A stretch of 64,000 bases of DNA. Source: UBA2779 sp965232615. GTDB lineage: Bacteria > Spirochaetota > Spirochaetia > DSM-2461. The position numbers and the translations under genes were made by a program. The notes below the pieces were generated by a model that ran no database searches, was not told the DNA's origin, and saw only the letters and a program-made list of their open reading frames with translations. Positions 9,207 through 18,833 of this stretch are shown here, piece by piece; position 1 is the first letter of the stretch; each line of letters starts with the position of its first letter. The DNA is taken from contig OZ246985.1 of assembly GCA_965232615.1 (NCBI GenBank), positions 124,001 to 188,000 on the forward strand, read 5' to 3'.

Positions 9207-9235
9207 AGTTTATCAAACTTCACTGATAATGTCAA
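9207..9235 (-). promoter_or_regulatory. Promoter of variable lipoprotein 3
   Basis: TTGACA-N17-TAAACT with the spacer dyad, identical to gene 2. Confidence 0.68.
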
Positions 9236-9277
9236 GGCAATCTCTAAATAAAAATCGTTTTTGGTGAATTTTATCAT

Positions 9278-9696
9278 TCACTGTCCGCGATAAAGAGGGC
9301 AAAAGAAGCCCCATGAAACTTACGCAGATTTTCGCAGATTAAAACTGAGTCTTTTGTGTTGGAGTGATTCTTACCCAAAGTTGATAAGTAGACCTTTGTG
9401 TAGGCTGGATGGCTTAAGGAAATTCAACACCTGAGCCTCCTCGGTTCCTGTTACGGCCATCGTGATGAATTTGGCTAAATAAGGACACCATAAACCCCAT
9501 AGGAAGTATATCCGGGCTAATTCAAAAACTCTCTAAATGGGGGTTCTTTCAAAAATCGGTTGTGTTTTTGACAACCATCTACGTTAAATAGGGAATTCCA
9601 AAAGCCGGTGCTCCTGGAATTCCCTCTTAATTCTAAAAATCGCGCTTTAGCGGCAACCTGCGCTGCCGCTAAAGCAATTGTTAAATAGATAAATAG
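9278..9696. repeat. Intergenic cassette between variable lipoproteins 3 and 4
   Basis: Another near-identical copy of the ~420-bp spacer. Nothing else is seen in it. Confidence 0.68.
9644..9675 (-). terminator. Stem-loop after variable lipoprotein 4
   Basis: The same stem-loop as in genes 1-3, at the same 21-nt distance from the stop codon. Confidence 0.6.
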
Positions 9697-11448
9697 TTAA
9701 AAAGCCCTCACCGCACGGACACGCCGGTCGTAGTTCCTGTAGCTGAAGTCCTGGTCGCCATTGTTGAAGTTCTGTAACCACGCGTAGTCGGCACTGTACT
9801 CCGACGAGGACCAGTAGATATTAGACGCGACACCAACTGTATTCTTCTGCTTATACAACTCATTCAATTCATCTTTGGATGGCAAAAACCAGTCATCCTT
9901 CCCTCCAGATGAATAGTCAGCGCATGCCTTTGCCGCATAGTCTTCTGTGAAACCGGCGCCATCCAAGGCTTCAACGATAGCCGCTGTGTTGGATTTTCCG
10001 GTTCCTATGGCTTTACCTGTTGTCACACTTGTCGCAGTATCACCCCATTTATAAGTAACAGAAAGATCACTGGGGGCCGCCTCCAGATAGCGCCAGCCGT
10101 CGGTAACATAGTTAGCATTTTCATAGAAGATTTTCCCTCCGGCAGGGCCGGTGTCGCCTACGCTGTACACGACCTCGACTGTCAGTAAGAAATTGGTTTG
10201 TTTCACTGCACGGTAGTTACCTATACCGGTAGCCTTCACGGTGTATGTTCCGGCATCGCCTGCAACGATCGTGGCTGCTATAGAGACTAGACCGTCGTTA
10301 TTTATGGTGACGGCAGCTACGGTGGCTCCACCTTTCTCTATGCTAAGTTCGTAATCAGTTCCTGCGGTCAGACCGGCATTGTTGATCGTTACGGGGAAAG
10401 TTGATCCTGTCGAGCTGGAGACAGTTTGGTTACCAACGGTAATATCGAAGCCTGTCACTGTTGTAATATCTTTGGCATCGACTGTCAGAGCGAAGTTGGC
10501 CGTTTTCTCGCCATTGTAGTTACCTTTACCGGTGGCCTTTACGGTGTAGAGTCCTCCATCACTCACCACGATACTGTCGGCTATGGTGATGGTGCCGTCA
10601 TTGGCGATGCTGACAGCGCCGGAGCTTACGCCAGTTCCGGTAATGCTCAGGTCGTAGTCGGTACCCGCCGTTAGGGATAGGCTGCCGCCGACCGTCGCGG
10701 TGTGGGTTCCCCCTGCCAGTGCCGTTACATTTGTATTGGTAACAGTGAGGGAGAATTCGGCGGAATCCAGGTTAGTGATATCTACCTGTTCTTTTTTAAC
10801 CGTCAGGGTGAAGGTCTTTGTGTCGCTTACACCATTCTTTTCTATTGTAGCGGTGAGAGTGACAGTCGCATCGGCAGCCGGGCGGATAACCGTTCCGTCA
10901 CTGGCGATGACGGTGGTATCGCTACTGGTCCACGTTATGGTGGTTCCGCTGGCTCCGGTAGTCGGCAGGGTCATATCCTGGGTTACCGAAGTTTCGCTGT
11001 CTCCTTGCGCATAAGTAATGACTAGCGCGGTCTTAGCAGCAGCTACCGACTCGGTATCGCTTAGGCCGGCATCTTTTAGAACCGTCAGGGTGAATTCCTT
11101 TGTGTCGCTTTCAGTATTCTTTGTTATCGTCGCGGTGAGAGTGACAGTCGCATCGGCAGCATTAGCAGCCGGGCGGGTAACCTCTCCGGTATCGGCGATG
11201 ACGGTGGTATCGCTACTGGTCCACGATATGGTGGTTCCGCTGTCTCCGGAAGTCGGCAGGGTCATATCCTGGGTTACCGAAGTTGCGCTGTCTGTACCCG
11301 CATAGCCAATGTCTAGCGCGGCCTTATCAGCAGCTACCGATTCCTGATCACTCAATCCCTCACTTGTTGCGAGACAGCCTCCCAATCCAATGAGAACGAG
11401 AAATCCGACAAGTGCCACCAGGGGTATCGCTCTTGTTGATTGTTTCAT
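9697..11448 (-). CDS. Variable lipoprotein 4: two atrophied Ig repeats with DUF1566
   Basis: A 583-residue predicted surface lipoprotein with start at 11448 (MKQSTR..., AGGAGG upstream). It has two non-identical atrophied Ig repeats, two Ig-like domains and DUF1566 with tail SSSEYSADYAWLQNFNNGD. Variable codons include AAC, AAC, GAC, GAC, TTC, AGC, TAC, AAC, TAC and GAC, all ending in C. One normally conserved Lys codon AAG is AGG, again a change at an A. The signal peptide has LGG-C at the lipobox. Confidence 0.87.
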   Translation of the reverse strand: MKQSTRAIPLVALVGFLVLIGLGGCLATSEGLSDQESVAADKAALDIGYAGTDSATSVTQDMTLPTSGDSGTTISWTSSDTTVIADTGEVTRPAANAADATVTLTATITKNTESDTKEFTLTVLKDAGLSDTESVAAAKTALVITYAQGDSETSVTQDMTLPTTGASGTTITWTSSDTTVIASDGTVIRPAADATVTLTATIEKNGVSDTKTFTLTVKKEQVDITNLDSAEFSLTVTNTNVTALAGGTHTATVGGSLSLTAGTDYDLSITGTGVSSGAVSIANDGTITIADSIVVSDGGLYTVKATGKGNYNGEKTANFALTVDAKDITTVTGFDITVGNQTVSSSTGSTFPVTINNAGLTAGTDYELSIEKGGATVAAVTINNDGLVSIAATIVAGDAGTYTVKATGIGNYRAVKQTNFLLTVEVVYSVGDTGPAGGKIFYENANYVTDGWRYLEAAPSDLSVTYKWGDTATSVTTGKAIGTGKSNTAAIVEALDGAGFTEDYAAKACADYSSGGKDDWFLPSKDELNELYKQKNTVGVASNIYWSSSEYSADYAWLQNFNNGDQDFSYRNYDRRVRAVRAF

Positions 11449-11479
11449 ATCTATGAACCTCCTAAAGAAATTATGCAGG

Positions 11480-11508
11480 AGTTTATCAGACTTCACTGAT
11501 AACGTCAA
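11480..11508 (-). promoter_or_regulatory. Promoter of variable lipoprotein 4
   Basis: TTGACG-N17-TAAACT with the dyad TTATCA-N8-TGATAA in the spacer. Confidence 0.65.
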
Positions 11509-11550
11509 GGCAACCTCTAAATAAAAATCGTTTTTGGTGAATTTTATCAT

Positions 11551-11969
11551 TCACTGTCCGCGATAAAGAGGGCAAAAGAAGCCCCATGAAACTTACGCAG
11601 ATTTTCGCAGATTAAAACTGAGTCTTTTGTGTTGGAGTGATTTTTACCCAAAGTTGATAAGTAGACCTTTGTGTAGGCTGGATGGCTTAAGGAAATTCAA
11701 CACCTGAGCCTCCTCGGTTCCTGTTACGGCCATCGTGATGAATTTGGCTAAATAAGGACACCATAAACCCCATAGGAAGTATATCCGGGCTAATTCAAAA
11801 ACTCTCTAAATGGGGGTTCTTTCAAAAATCGGTTGTGTTTTTGACAACCATCTACGTTAAATAGGGAATTCCAAAAGCCGGTGCTCCTGGAATTCCCTCT
11901 TAATTCTAAAAATCGCGCTTTAGCGGCAACCTGCACTGCCGCTAAAGCAATTGTTAAATAGATAAATAG
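11551..11969. repeat. Intergenic cassette between variable lipoproteins 4 and 5
   Basis: A near-identical spacer copy. The 3' stem-loop at 11917-11948 has a single loop change (ACCTGCAC for ACCTGCGC) with the stem unchanged. Confidence 0.68.
11917..11948 (-). terminator. Stem-loop after variable lipoprotein 5
   Basis: A 12-bp stem, 21 nt beyond the stop. The loop differs by one base from the other copies. Confidence 0.6.
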
Positions 11970-14003
11970 TTAAAAAGCCCTCACCGCACGGACACGCCGG
12001 TCGTAGTTCTTGTCGCCGTTGGCCTGGCTGCCACTGCCGAAGCTCTGTACCCACGCGGTGCTGGCACTGTACTCCGACGAGGACCAGTAGATATTAGACG
12101 CGACACCAACTGTATTCTTCTGCTTATACAACTCATTCAATTCATCTTTGGATGGCAAAAACCAGTCATCCTTCCCTCCAGATGAATAGTCAGCACATGC
12201 CTTTGCCGCATAGTCTTCTGTGAAACCGGCGCCATCCAAGGCTTCAACGATAGCCGCTGTGTTGGATTTTCCGGTTCCTATGGCTGTACCTGTTGTCACA
12301 CTTGTCGCAGTATCACCCCATTTATAAGTAACAGAAAGATCACTGGGGGCCGCCTCCAGATAGCGCCAGCCGTCGGTAACATAGTTAGCATTTTCATAGA
12401 AGATTTTCCCTCCGGCAGGGCCGGTGTCGCCTACGCTGTACACGACCTCGACTGTCAGTAAGAAATTGGTTTGTTTCACTGCACGGTAGTTACCTATACC
12501 GGTAGCCTTCACGGTGTATGTTCCGGCATCGCCTGCAACGATCGTGGCTGCTATAGAGACTAGACCGTCGTTATTTATGGTGACGACAGCTACGGTGGCT
12601 CCACCTTTCTCTATGCTAAGTTCGTAATCAGTTCCTGCGGTCAGACCGGCATTGTTGATCGTTACGGGGAAAGTTGATCCTGTCGAGCTGGAGACAGTTT
12701 GGTTACCAACGGTAATATCGAAGCCTGTCACTGTTGTAATATCTTTGGCATCGACTGTCAGAGCGAAGTTGGCCGTTTTCTCGCCATTGTAGTTACCTTT
12801 ACCGGTGGCCTTTACGGTGTAGAGTCCTCCATCACTCACCACGATACTGTCGGCTATGGTGATGGTGCCGTCATTGGCGATGCTGACAGCGCCGGAGCTT
12901 ACGCCAGTTCCGGTAATGCTCAGGTCGTAGTCGGTACCCGCCGTTAGGGATAGGCTGCCGCCGACTATCGCGGTGTGGGTTGCCCCTGTCAGTGCCGGTA
13001 CAGTTGTATTGGCAACAGTGAGGGAGAATGCGGCGAAATCCAGGTTAGTGATATCTACCTGATCTTTCTTAATCACCGTCAGGGTGAAGGTCTTTGTGTC
13101 GCTTTCACTATTCTTTGTTATCGTCGCGGTGAGAGTGACAGACGCATCATTAGCAGCATTAACATCCGGGCGGGTAACCGTTCCGTCATTGGCGATGACG
13201 CCGGGTACATCGCTGGCCCACGATATGGTGGTTCCGCTGGCTCCGGTAGTCGGCAGGGTCATATCCTGGGTTACCGAAGTTTCGCTGTCTGTACCCGCAT
13301 AGTCAATGTCTAGCGCGGCCTTATCAGCAGCTACCGACTCGGCATCGCTTAGGTCTTTTTTAACCGTCAGGGTGAAGGTCTTTGTGTCGCTTACACCATT
13401 CTTTTCTATTGTAGCGGTGAGAGTGACAGTCGCATCGGCAGCCGGGCGGATAACCGTTCCGTCACTGGCGATGACGGTGGTATCGCTACTGGTCCACGTT
13501 ATGGTGGTTCCGCTGGCTCCGGTAGTCGGCAGGGTCATATCCTGGGTTACCGAAGTTTCGCTGTCTCCTTGCGCATAAGTAATGACTAGCGCGGTCTTAG
13601 CAGCAGCTACCGACTCGGTATCGCTTAGGCCGGCATCTTTTAGAACCGTCAGGGTGAATTCCTTTGTGTCGCTTTCAGTATTCTTTGTTATCGTCGCGGT
13701 GAGAGTGACAGTCGCATCGGCAGCCGGGCGGGTAACCGCTCCGTCATTGGCGATGACGGTGGTATCGCTACTGGTCCACGATATGGTGGTTCCGCTGGCT
13801 CCGGTAGTCGGCAGGGTCATATCCTGGGTTACCGAAGTTGCGCTGTCTGTACCCGCATAGCCAATGTCTAGCGCGGCCTTATCAGCAGCTACCGATTCCT
13901 GATCACTCAATCCCTCACTTGTTGCGAGACAGCCTCCCAATCCAATGAGAACGAGAAATCCGACAAGTGCCACCAGGGGTATCGCTCTTGTTGATTGTTT
14001 CAT
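11970..14003 (-). CDS. Variable lipoprotein 5: three atrophied Ig repeats with DUF1566
   Basis: A 677-residue predicted surface lipoprotein with start at 14003 behind AGGAGG. It has three atrophied Ig repeats of differing sequence, two Ig-like domains and DUF1566 with tail SSSEYSASTAWVQSFGSGS. Its ten diagnostic variable codons are AGC, GGC, AGC, GCC, AAC, GGC, GAC, AAC, TAC and GAC. The last three match gene 4, so part of the variable tract is shared between neighbours. Confidence 0.87.
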   Translation of the reverse strand: MKQSTRAIPLVALVGFLVLIGLGGCLATSEGLSDQESVAADKAALDIGYAGTDSATSVTQDMTLPTTGASGTTISWTSSDTTVIANDGAVTRPAADATVTLTATITKNTESDTKEFTLTVLKDAGLSDTESVAAAKTALVITYAQGDSETSVTQDMTLPTTGASGTTITWTSSDTTVIASDGTVIRPAADATVTLTATIEKNGVSDTKTFTLTVKKDLSDAESVAADKAALDIDYAGTDSETSVTQDMTLPTTGASGTTISWASDVPGVIANDGTVTRPDVNAANDASVTLTATITKNSESDTKTFTLTVIKKDQVDITNLDFAAFSLTVANTTVPALTGATHTAIVGGSLSLTAGTDYDLSITGTGVSSGAVSIANDGTITIADSIVVSDGGLYTVKATGKGNYNGEKTANFALTVDAKDITTVTGFDITVGNQTVSSSTGSTFPVTINNAGLTAGTDYELSIEKGGATVAVVTINNDGLVSIAATIVAGDAGTYTVKATGIGNYRAVKQTNFLLTVEVVYSVGDTGPAGGKIFYENANYVTDGWRYLEAAPSDLSVTYKWGDTATSVTTGTAIGTGKSNTAAIVEALDGAGFTEDYAAKACADYSSGGKDDWFLPSKDELNELYKQKNTVGVASNIYWSSSEYSASTAWVQSFGSGSQANGDKNYDRRVRAVRAF

Positions 14004-14034
14004 ATCTATGAACCTCCTAAAGAAATTATGCAGG

Positions 14035-14063
14035 AGTTTATCAGACTTCACTGATAACGTCAA
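14035..14063 (-). promoter_or_regulatory. Promoter of variable lipoprotein 5
   Basis: TTGACG-N17-TAAACT with the spacer dyad, as in gene 4. Confidence 0.65.
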
Positions 14064-14105
14064 GGCAACCTCTAAATAAAAATCGTTTTTGGTGAATTTT
14101 ATCAT

Positions 14106-14524
14106 TCACTGTCCGCGATAAAGAGGGCAAAAGAAGCCCCATGAAACTTACGCAGATTTTCGCAGATTAAAACTGAGTCTTTTTTGTTGGAGTGATTTTT
14201 ACCCAAAGTTGATAAGTAGACCTTTGTGTAGGCTGGATGGCTTAAGGAAATTCAACACCTGAGCCTCCTCGGTTCCTGTTACGGCCATCGTGATGAATTT
14301 GGCTAAATAAGGACACCATAAACCCCATAGGAAGTATATCCGGGCTAATTCAAAAACTCTCTAAATGGGGGTTCTTTCAAAAATCGGTTGTGTTTTTGAC
14401 AACCATCTACGTTAAATAGGGAATTCCAAAAGCCGGTGCTCCTGGAATTCCCTCTTAATTCTAAAAATCGCGCTTTAGCGGCAACCTGCGCTGCCGCTAA
14501 AGCAATTGTTAAATAGATAAATAG
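14106..14524. repeat. Intergenic cassette between variable lipoproteins 5 and 6
   Basis: A near-identical spacer copy with one T-run change (TTTTTT for TTTTGT). Nothing else is seen. Confidence 0.68.
14472..14503 (-). terminator. Stem-loop after variable lipoprotein 6
   Basis: The same 12-bp stem-loop, 21 nt beyond the stop. Confidence 0.6.
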
Positions 14525-16264
14525 TTAAAAAGCCCTCACCGCACGAACATGTCTGTCGCCGCTCTTGTTGGGGTAGCCCTGGTTGCCACTGCCGAAGTTC
14601 TGTACCCACGCGCTGTCGGCACTGGTCTCCGACGAGGACCAGTAGATATTATTAGACGCGACACCAACTGTATTCTTCTGCTTATACAACTCATTCAATT
14701 CATCTTTGGATGGCAAAAACCAGTCATCCTTCCCTCCAGATGAATAGTCAGCACATGCCTTTGCCGCATAGTCTTCTGTGAAATTGGCAGCCTCCATAGC
14801 TGCAACGATAGCCTCTGTGTTGGATTCTCCGGTTCCTATGGCTGTACCTGTTGTCACACTTGTCACAGTATAACCCCATTTATAATCACTAAGATCACTG
14901 GGGGCCGCCTCCAGATAGCGCCAGCCGTCAGAGATTGAGCCCTTATCGTAGAACACTATGCCTCCGGCAGGACCGAGGTCGCCTATGCTGTACACTACCG
15001 TCAGTACGAAATCGACTGTTGTCTCTCCAGTGTAGTTGGTTTTACCGGCAGCCTTCACGGTGTATGTTCCGGTATCGACTGTATCGATCGTGGCTGCTAT
15101 AGAGACTAGACCGCTGTTATCTATGGTGACGCCATTTACGGCGGCTCCATCTTTCTCTATGCTCAGGCCGTAATCAGTTCCTGCGATCAGACCGGCATTG
15201 TTGATCGTTACGGAGAAAGTTGATGCTTGCAAGGGGGGGAGAGTTTGGTCACCAACGGAAATAGAGAAGCTCTGCACATCTGCAATATTTTTAGGATCGA
15301 CTGTCAGAGTGAAGGTGACCGTTTTCTCGCCCTTGTAGTTACCTTTACCGGTGGCCTTTACGATGTAGTTGCCTCCATCGCTTAAGATAATGGCGTTGGT
15401 TATGGTAATGGTGCCGTTATTGGCGATGCTGACAGCGCCGGAGCTTACGCCAGTTCCGGTAATGCTCAGGTCGTAGTCGGTACCCGCCGTTAGGGTTAGG
15501 CTGCCGCCGACCGTCGCGGTGTGGGTTCCCCCTGCCAGTGCCGTTACATTTGTATTGGTAACAGTGAGGGAGAATTCGGCGGAATCCAGGTTAGTGATAT
15601 CTACCTGTTCTTTTTTAACCGTCAGGGCGAAGGTCTTTGTGTCGCTTTCACTATTCTTTGTTATCGTCGCGGTGAGAGTGACAGACGCATCATTAGCAGC
15701 ATTAACATCCGGGCGGGTAACCGCTCCGGTATCGGCGATGACGGTGGTATCGCTACTGGCCCACGATATGGTGGTTCCGCTGGCTCCGGTAGTCGGCAGG
15801 GTCATATCCTGGGTTACCGAAGTTGCGCTGTCTGTACCCGCATAGCCAATGTCTAGCGCGGCCTTATCAGCAGCTACCGACTCGGCATCGCTCAGAGTTT
15901 TTTTAACCGTCAGGGTGAAGGTCTTTGTGTCGCTTGCCTCATTCTTTGTTATCGTCGCGGTGAGAGTGACTGTCGCATCGGCAGCCGGGCGGGTAACCGC
16001 TCCGTCATTGGCGATGACGGTGGTATCGCTACTGACCCACGTTATGGTGGTTCCGTTGTCTCCGGTAGTCGGTAGGGTCAATGCCTGGGTTACTGAAGTT
16101 ACGCTGTCTGTACCCGCATAGCTAATGTCTAGCGCGTCCTTATCAGCAGCTACCGAATCCAGATCACTCAATCCCTCACTTGTTGCGGAACAGCCTCCCA
16201 ATCCAATGAGGACGAGAAATCCGACGAGCGCCACCAGGGGTACCGCTCTTGTTAATAGTTTCAT
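14525..16264 (-). CDS. Variable lipoprotein 6: two atrophied Ig repeats with divergent DUF1566
   Basis: A 579-residue predicted surface lipoprotein. The ATG at 16264 follows AGGAGG. The N-terminal half matches gene 3. The second half (Ig-like domains with VKAAGKTNYTGE-like strands and a DUF1566 with GPAGGIVFYDKG) matches gene 7 instead, so this is a mosaic. The variable tail is ETSADSAWVQNFGSGNQ, with codons such as AAC, GGC, AAC, GGC, TAC, CCC, AAC, AGC, GGC and GAC. Its promoter is intact, but the sequence just beyond it has been replaced by an IS1634-type remnant. Confidence 0.87.
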   Translation of the reverse strand: MKLLTRAVPLVALVGFLVLIGLGGCSATSEGLSDLDSVAADKDALDISYAGTDSVTSVTQALTLPTTGDNGTTITWVSSDTTVIANDGAVTRPAADATVTLTATITKNEASDTKTFTLTVKKTLSDAESVAADKAALDIGYAGTDSATSVTQDMTLPTTGASGTTISWASSDTTVIADTGAVTRPDVNAANDASVTLTATITKNSESDTKTFALTVKKEQVDITNLDSAEFSLTVTNTNVTALAGGTHTATVGGSLTLTAGTDYDLSITGTGVSSGAVSIANNGTITITNAIILSDGGNYIVKATGKGNYKGEKTVTFTLTVDPKNIADVQSFSISVGDQTLPPLQASTFSVTINNAGLIAGTDYGLSIEKDGAAVNGVTIDNSGLVSIAATIDTVDTGTYTVKAAGKTNYTGETTVDFVLTVVYSIGDLGPAGGIVFYDKGSISDGWRYLEAAPSDLSDYKWGYTVTSVTTGTAIGTGESNTEAIVAAMEAANFTEDYAAKACADYSSGGKDDWFLPSKDELNELYKQKNTVGVASNNIYWSSSETSADSAWVQNFGSGNQGYPNKSGDRHVRAVRAF

Positions 16265-16296
16265 AGTATTTGAACCTCCTAAAGAAATTATGAAAG

Positions 16297-16325
16297 AGTT
16301 TATCAAACTTCACTGATAATGTCAA
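16297..16325 (-). promoter_or_regulatory. Promoter of variable lipoprotein 6
   Basis: TTGACA-N17-TAAACT is retained exactly. Homology to the other copies stops 2 bp upstream of the -35 box, where the IS1634-type remnant begins. Confidence 0.65.
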
Positions 16326-16332
16326 GGAGTTA

Positions 16333-18195
16333 CTATTTTTTATTTACACTACGTATTTGGTGAGCCGTCATCCGCCGGTTCAACGCCTTTCCCGATAGCC
16401 CAAGCATCGCATAAATCTTCTGATGTTCTAGTTCCTGTCGAGAGTCGAGTCTCACTTCATTATTCATCAGCACTCCCTCTTTAGTCTTGGAAATGTACTC
16501 TATGGTTATCCTCTGGTGGGTAGAAAGAACTGCTTTTATGGTCTTCCAACTCCGTGTATCCCCTCCTTTTCATAATTTACATTCAGTCGCATGCATCAGG
16601 TGATACGCAAGGACTGATATGAGCATATGCGACTGAACTCTCTCCTCCAGTTGGTGAAAGTTAGGCCGAAAGCCAAGATGAGACTTCATGTCTCTAAATG
16701 AGTTCTTAGGTACGACCAAGCATTTTGTAGAGCTCCCAAATATTTTTGTCATTCAAATCTTTTCGATTGGTTCTAAGGGTATAAGTTCCTTCACTGTTTC
16801 CTGTCTGAGTTTTCTTCTCCCATTTAATGTCAATCGCATTCAACTTTCCTGTCCGCTTAATAGGCTCCCCAGGAATAACTGATATTTCATAAAGTTTTGC
16901 AGCCTTTTGATATTTTTCCTTAAGCCTGCCAATGCTCTGAAGAACCGAAGAATACAGTTTTATGCGGTTTTTCTTGTTTAATCCGTCACGAAGATATTGA
17001 AGTCTTTCAAGGAGGATGGTTTCGGTACGCATAGCCATGGCCTCTTCTTTAAGACGTTTGTGCTCGCTCTTCACCAGAACCCAATGCTCATCCGAGATCG
17101 TTTTTCCGAATACTTCAATCCTGGCACCTGTTTTCTTGTCCTCCATGACCAGATTCATCTCTTGCGATGGCTCAAGCTCCAAAGGACTTTTCCCTCTGTG
17201 AACCACAAGGTAGGAGCATTTCCGCTCTTTAAGCCAGTCGATATTCTCTTTTGTGGCAATCCCGGCATCCATTACGATAGTTGCCCCGACTTTTAGGCCC
17301 GCGTTGGCTTCCAAATCTAAAATCGTGGCCTGAAAAGTCCTGGATTCGCACTGGTTCCCCGGATGAAACTTGCTATACTTGGGAAATCCATCCGCATCGA
17401 CAACCAACCCCAGGGTAGCCAATTTGCAGTCACTGCGCTTTTCTTTCGAGCGACCATAAGATACCTTTGGGTTCTTTTTGCACTGACCCTCAAAGTAGGT
17501 GTTCGTTAAATCGTAAAGTATAATGCTTTCGTCGAGGGAGAATAAATCTTGTTCTTTACAAGCCAAATGCTTCTCCAGCTCGTCCTTACAGCGGTAGAGA
17601 ACATCGGCAGCCCTGTAGTACGCATTCAGGGAGGACGAATGGGGTAAGCCACACAGCTCAAAAAGAGCAGAATGTTTTTCCGCCCACTGCCTGGTAAATC
17701 GCTCGCTGGCTGGTTTGATCATTCTACCGACGATTAGAGCTTCAAGTAAGGGGAGCGTTCCCTTAGGCACGCCGCATTTCCTTAGAACTCTGTCCATTTC
17801 CAACTCTTTCCATTGCTGATGACAGACGTACTCAGGGCCTAGGCTTCTGACTTTCTTTGTTTCAAGGCTGTTAACATCGACCGCTACAAAACTGGCTTGC
17901 TCTTGAGCTTTTATTTGTGCGTCTTTTGCTCGCTTGGTGAAAATGCGGTCTGATACCTGCTGTGCGATTTTCTCAATGTCTTCATCCAAGTCGAATAATT
18001 CTCTGTTTCCTGAAAGAATATTTTCAATTCTTTTTGCCAGAGCTTTGTATTGAGAAGAATCAATATCCAGTTTCCCAGGGTTGAGAATAATCCGCTGTCG
18101 GGGGCCTTTATCAGTGCGGATATTTTCTACGAGATTGAGGTAGGTGTATGTTTTTTCGTTTTACCGTTGGCAACTTTTATTGATCTTATATACAT
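16333..18195 (-). pseudogene. IS1634-family transposase, broken by two frameshifts and one stop
   Basis: A DDE transposase remnant of about 620 codons. The central open part (17989-16706) has the family motif YDLTNTYFEG and the second Asp in VMDAGIATKENI. The N-terminus (from ATG 18195; GPRQRIILNPGKLDID) is joined through a -1 shift at a run of six A. The C-terminal DDE part (FRDMKSHLGFRP) needs a +1 shift near 16712. It is interrupted by an in-frame TGA at 16570-16572 and ends at TAG 16333. Terminal inverted repeats were not found. The family normally gives 550-620 residues, so the whole gene is covered but dead unless programmed shifting occurs. Confidence 0.8.
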
Positions 18196-18339
18196 ACTAC
18201 TAAGATACACCACAGCCACAAGTGAGCCAAGAGAAAAAATAATGCGTTAGGCACTACATATGGCTTTGGAGTGATTTGAGGTCCCCAAAAAGCGGAATCC
18301 CTAAATATTCTATGGTATTTATGAGGTTTTCGGAAATAT

Positions 18340-18606
18340 TTAAGCCTCTTTTTGAGGTAATTCGTTTTCTTGGTCGTTAAAAAAATATTTAGCAGGTGTA
18401 TTTTGGTGAACTTGGGTTAATGCTCTATCCAGGTTGATATCATTGCCGTCTTTTGTGTTATTAATCAGCAGTTGGGTTCGGTCAGCTATGAGCGTGTTGA
18501 ACTTATGACCAACGACCGCAGAAGAACCTGCTTCGATGTCATCGTCAGTGAAGTATGCAGTTTCACCTGCAAATCCTTCTACTTTATAAACGAATCCTTC
18601 AGGCAA
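18340..18606 (-). pseudogene. Unrecognised protein fragment truncated by the MITE
   Basis: An 88-codon open frame whose first codons (TTG start) lie in the MITE terminus, so the original N-terminus is probably lost. The remainder (GHKFNTLIADRTQLLINN) is hydrophilic, without a recognised domain or signal peptide. It lies between two IS remnants and may be the tail of another transposase or cargo gene. No function is assigned. Confidence 0.35.
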
Positions 18607-18833
18607 CCTCTAAAAAACCGTTTTTGGAATTTGGCGCAGTGGCGGTGTGTTCCTCGGGCTACGCCCTGTGGTACACACCTGATTAAATTTTTTTCTTGAT
18701 GCAAGGCGGCCTGTCTGCGTGCGGACACGCACAGGCAGGCAAAAGCTAAGGGCGTAGCTGGGCTTAGTTGAGTATTTTGACAACGCAGTAGCGGCGGAAA
18801 AGATCTGAGTCAAGAACTCAATGGGTTTTTTAG

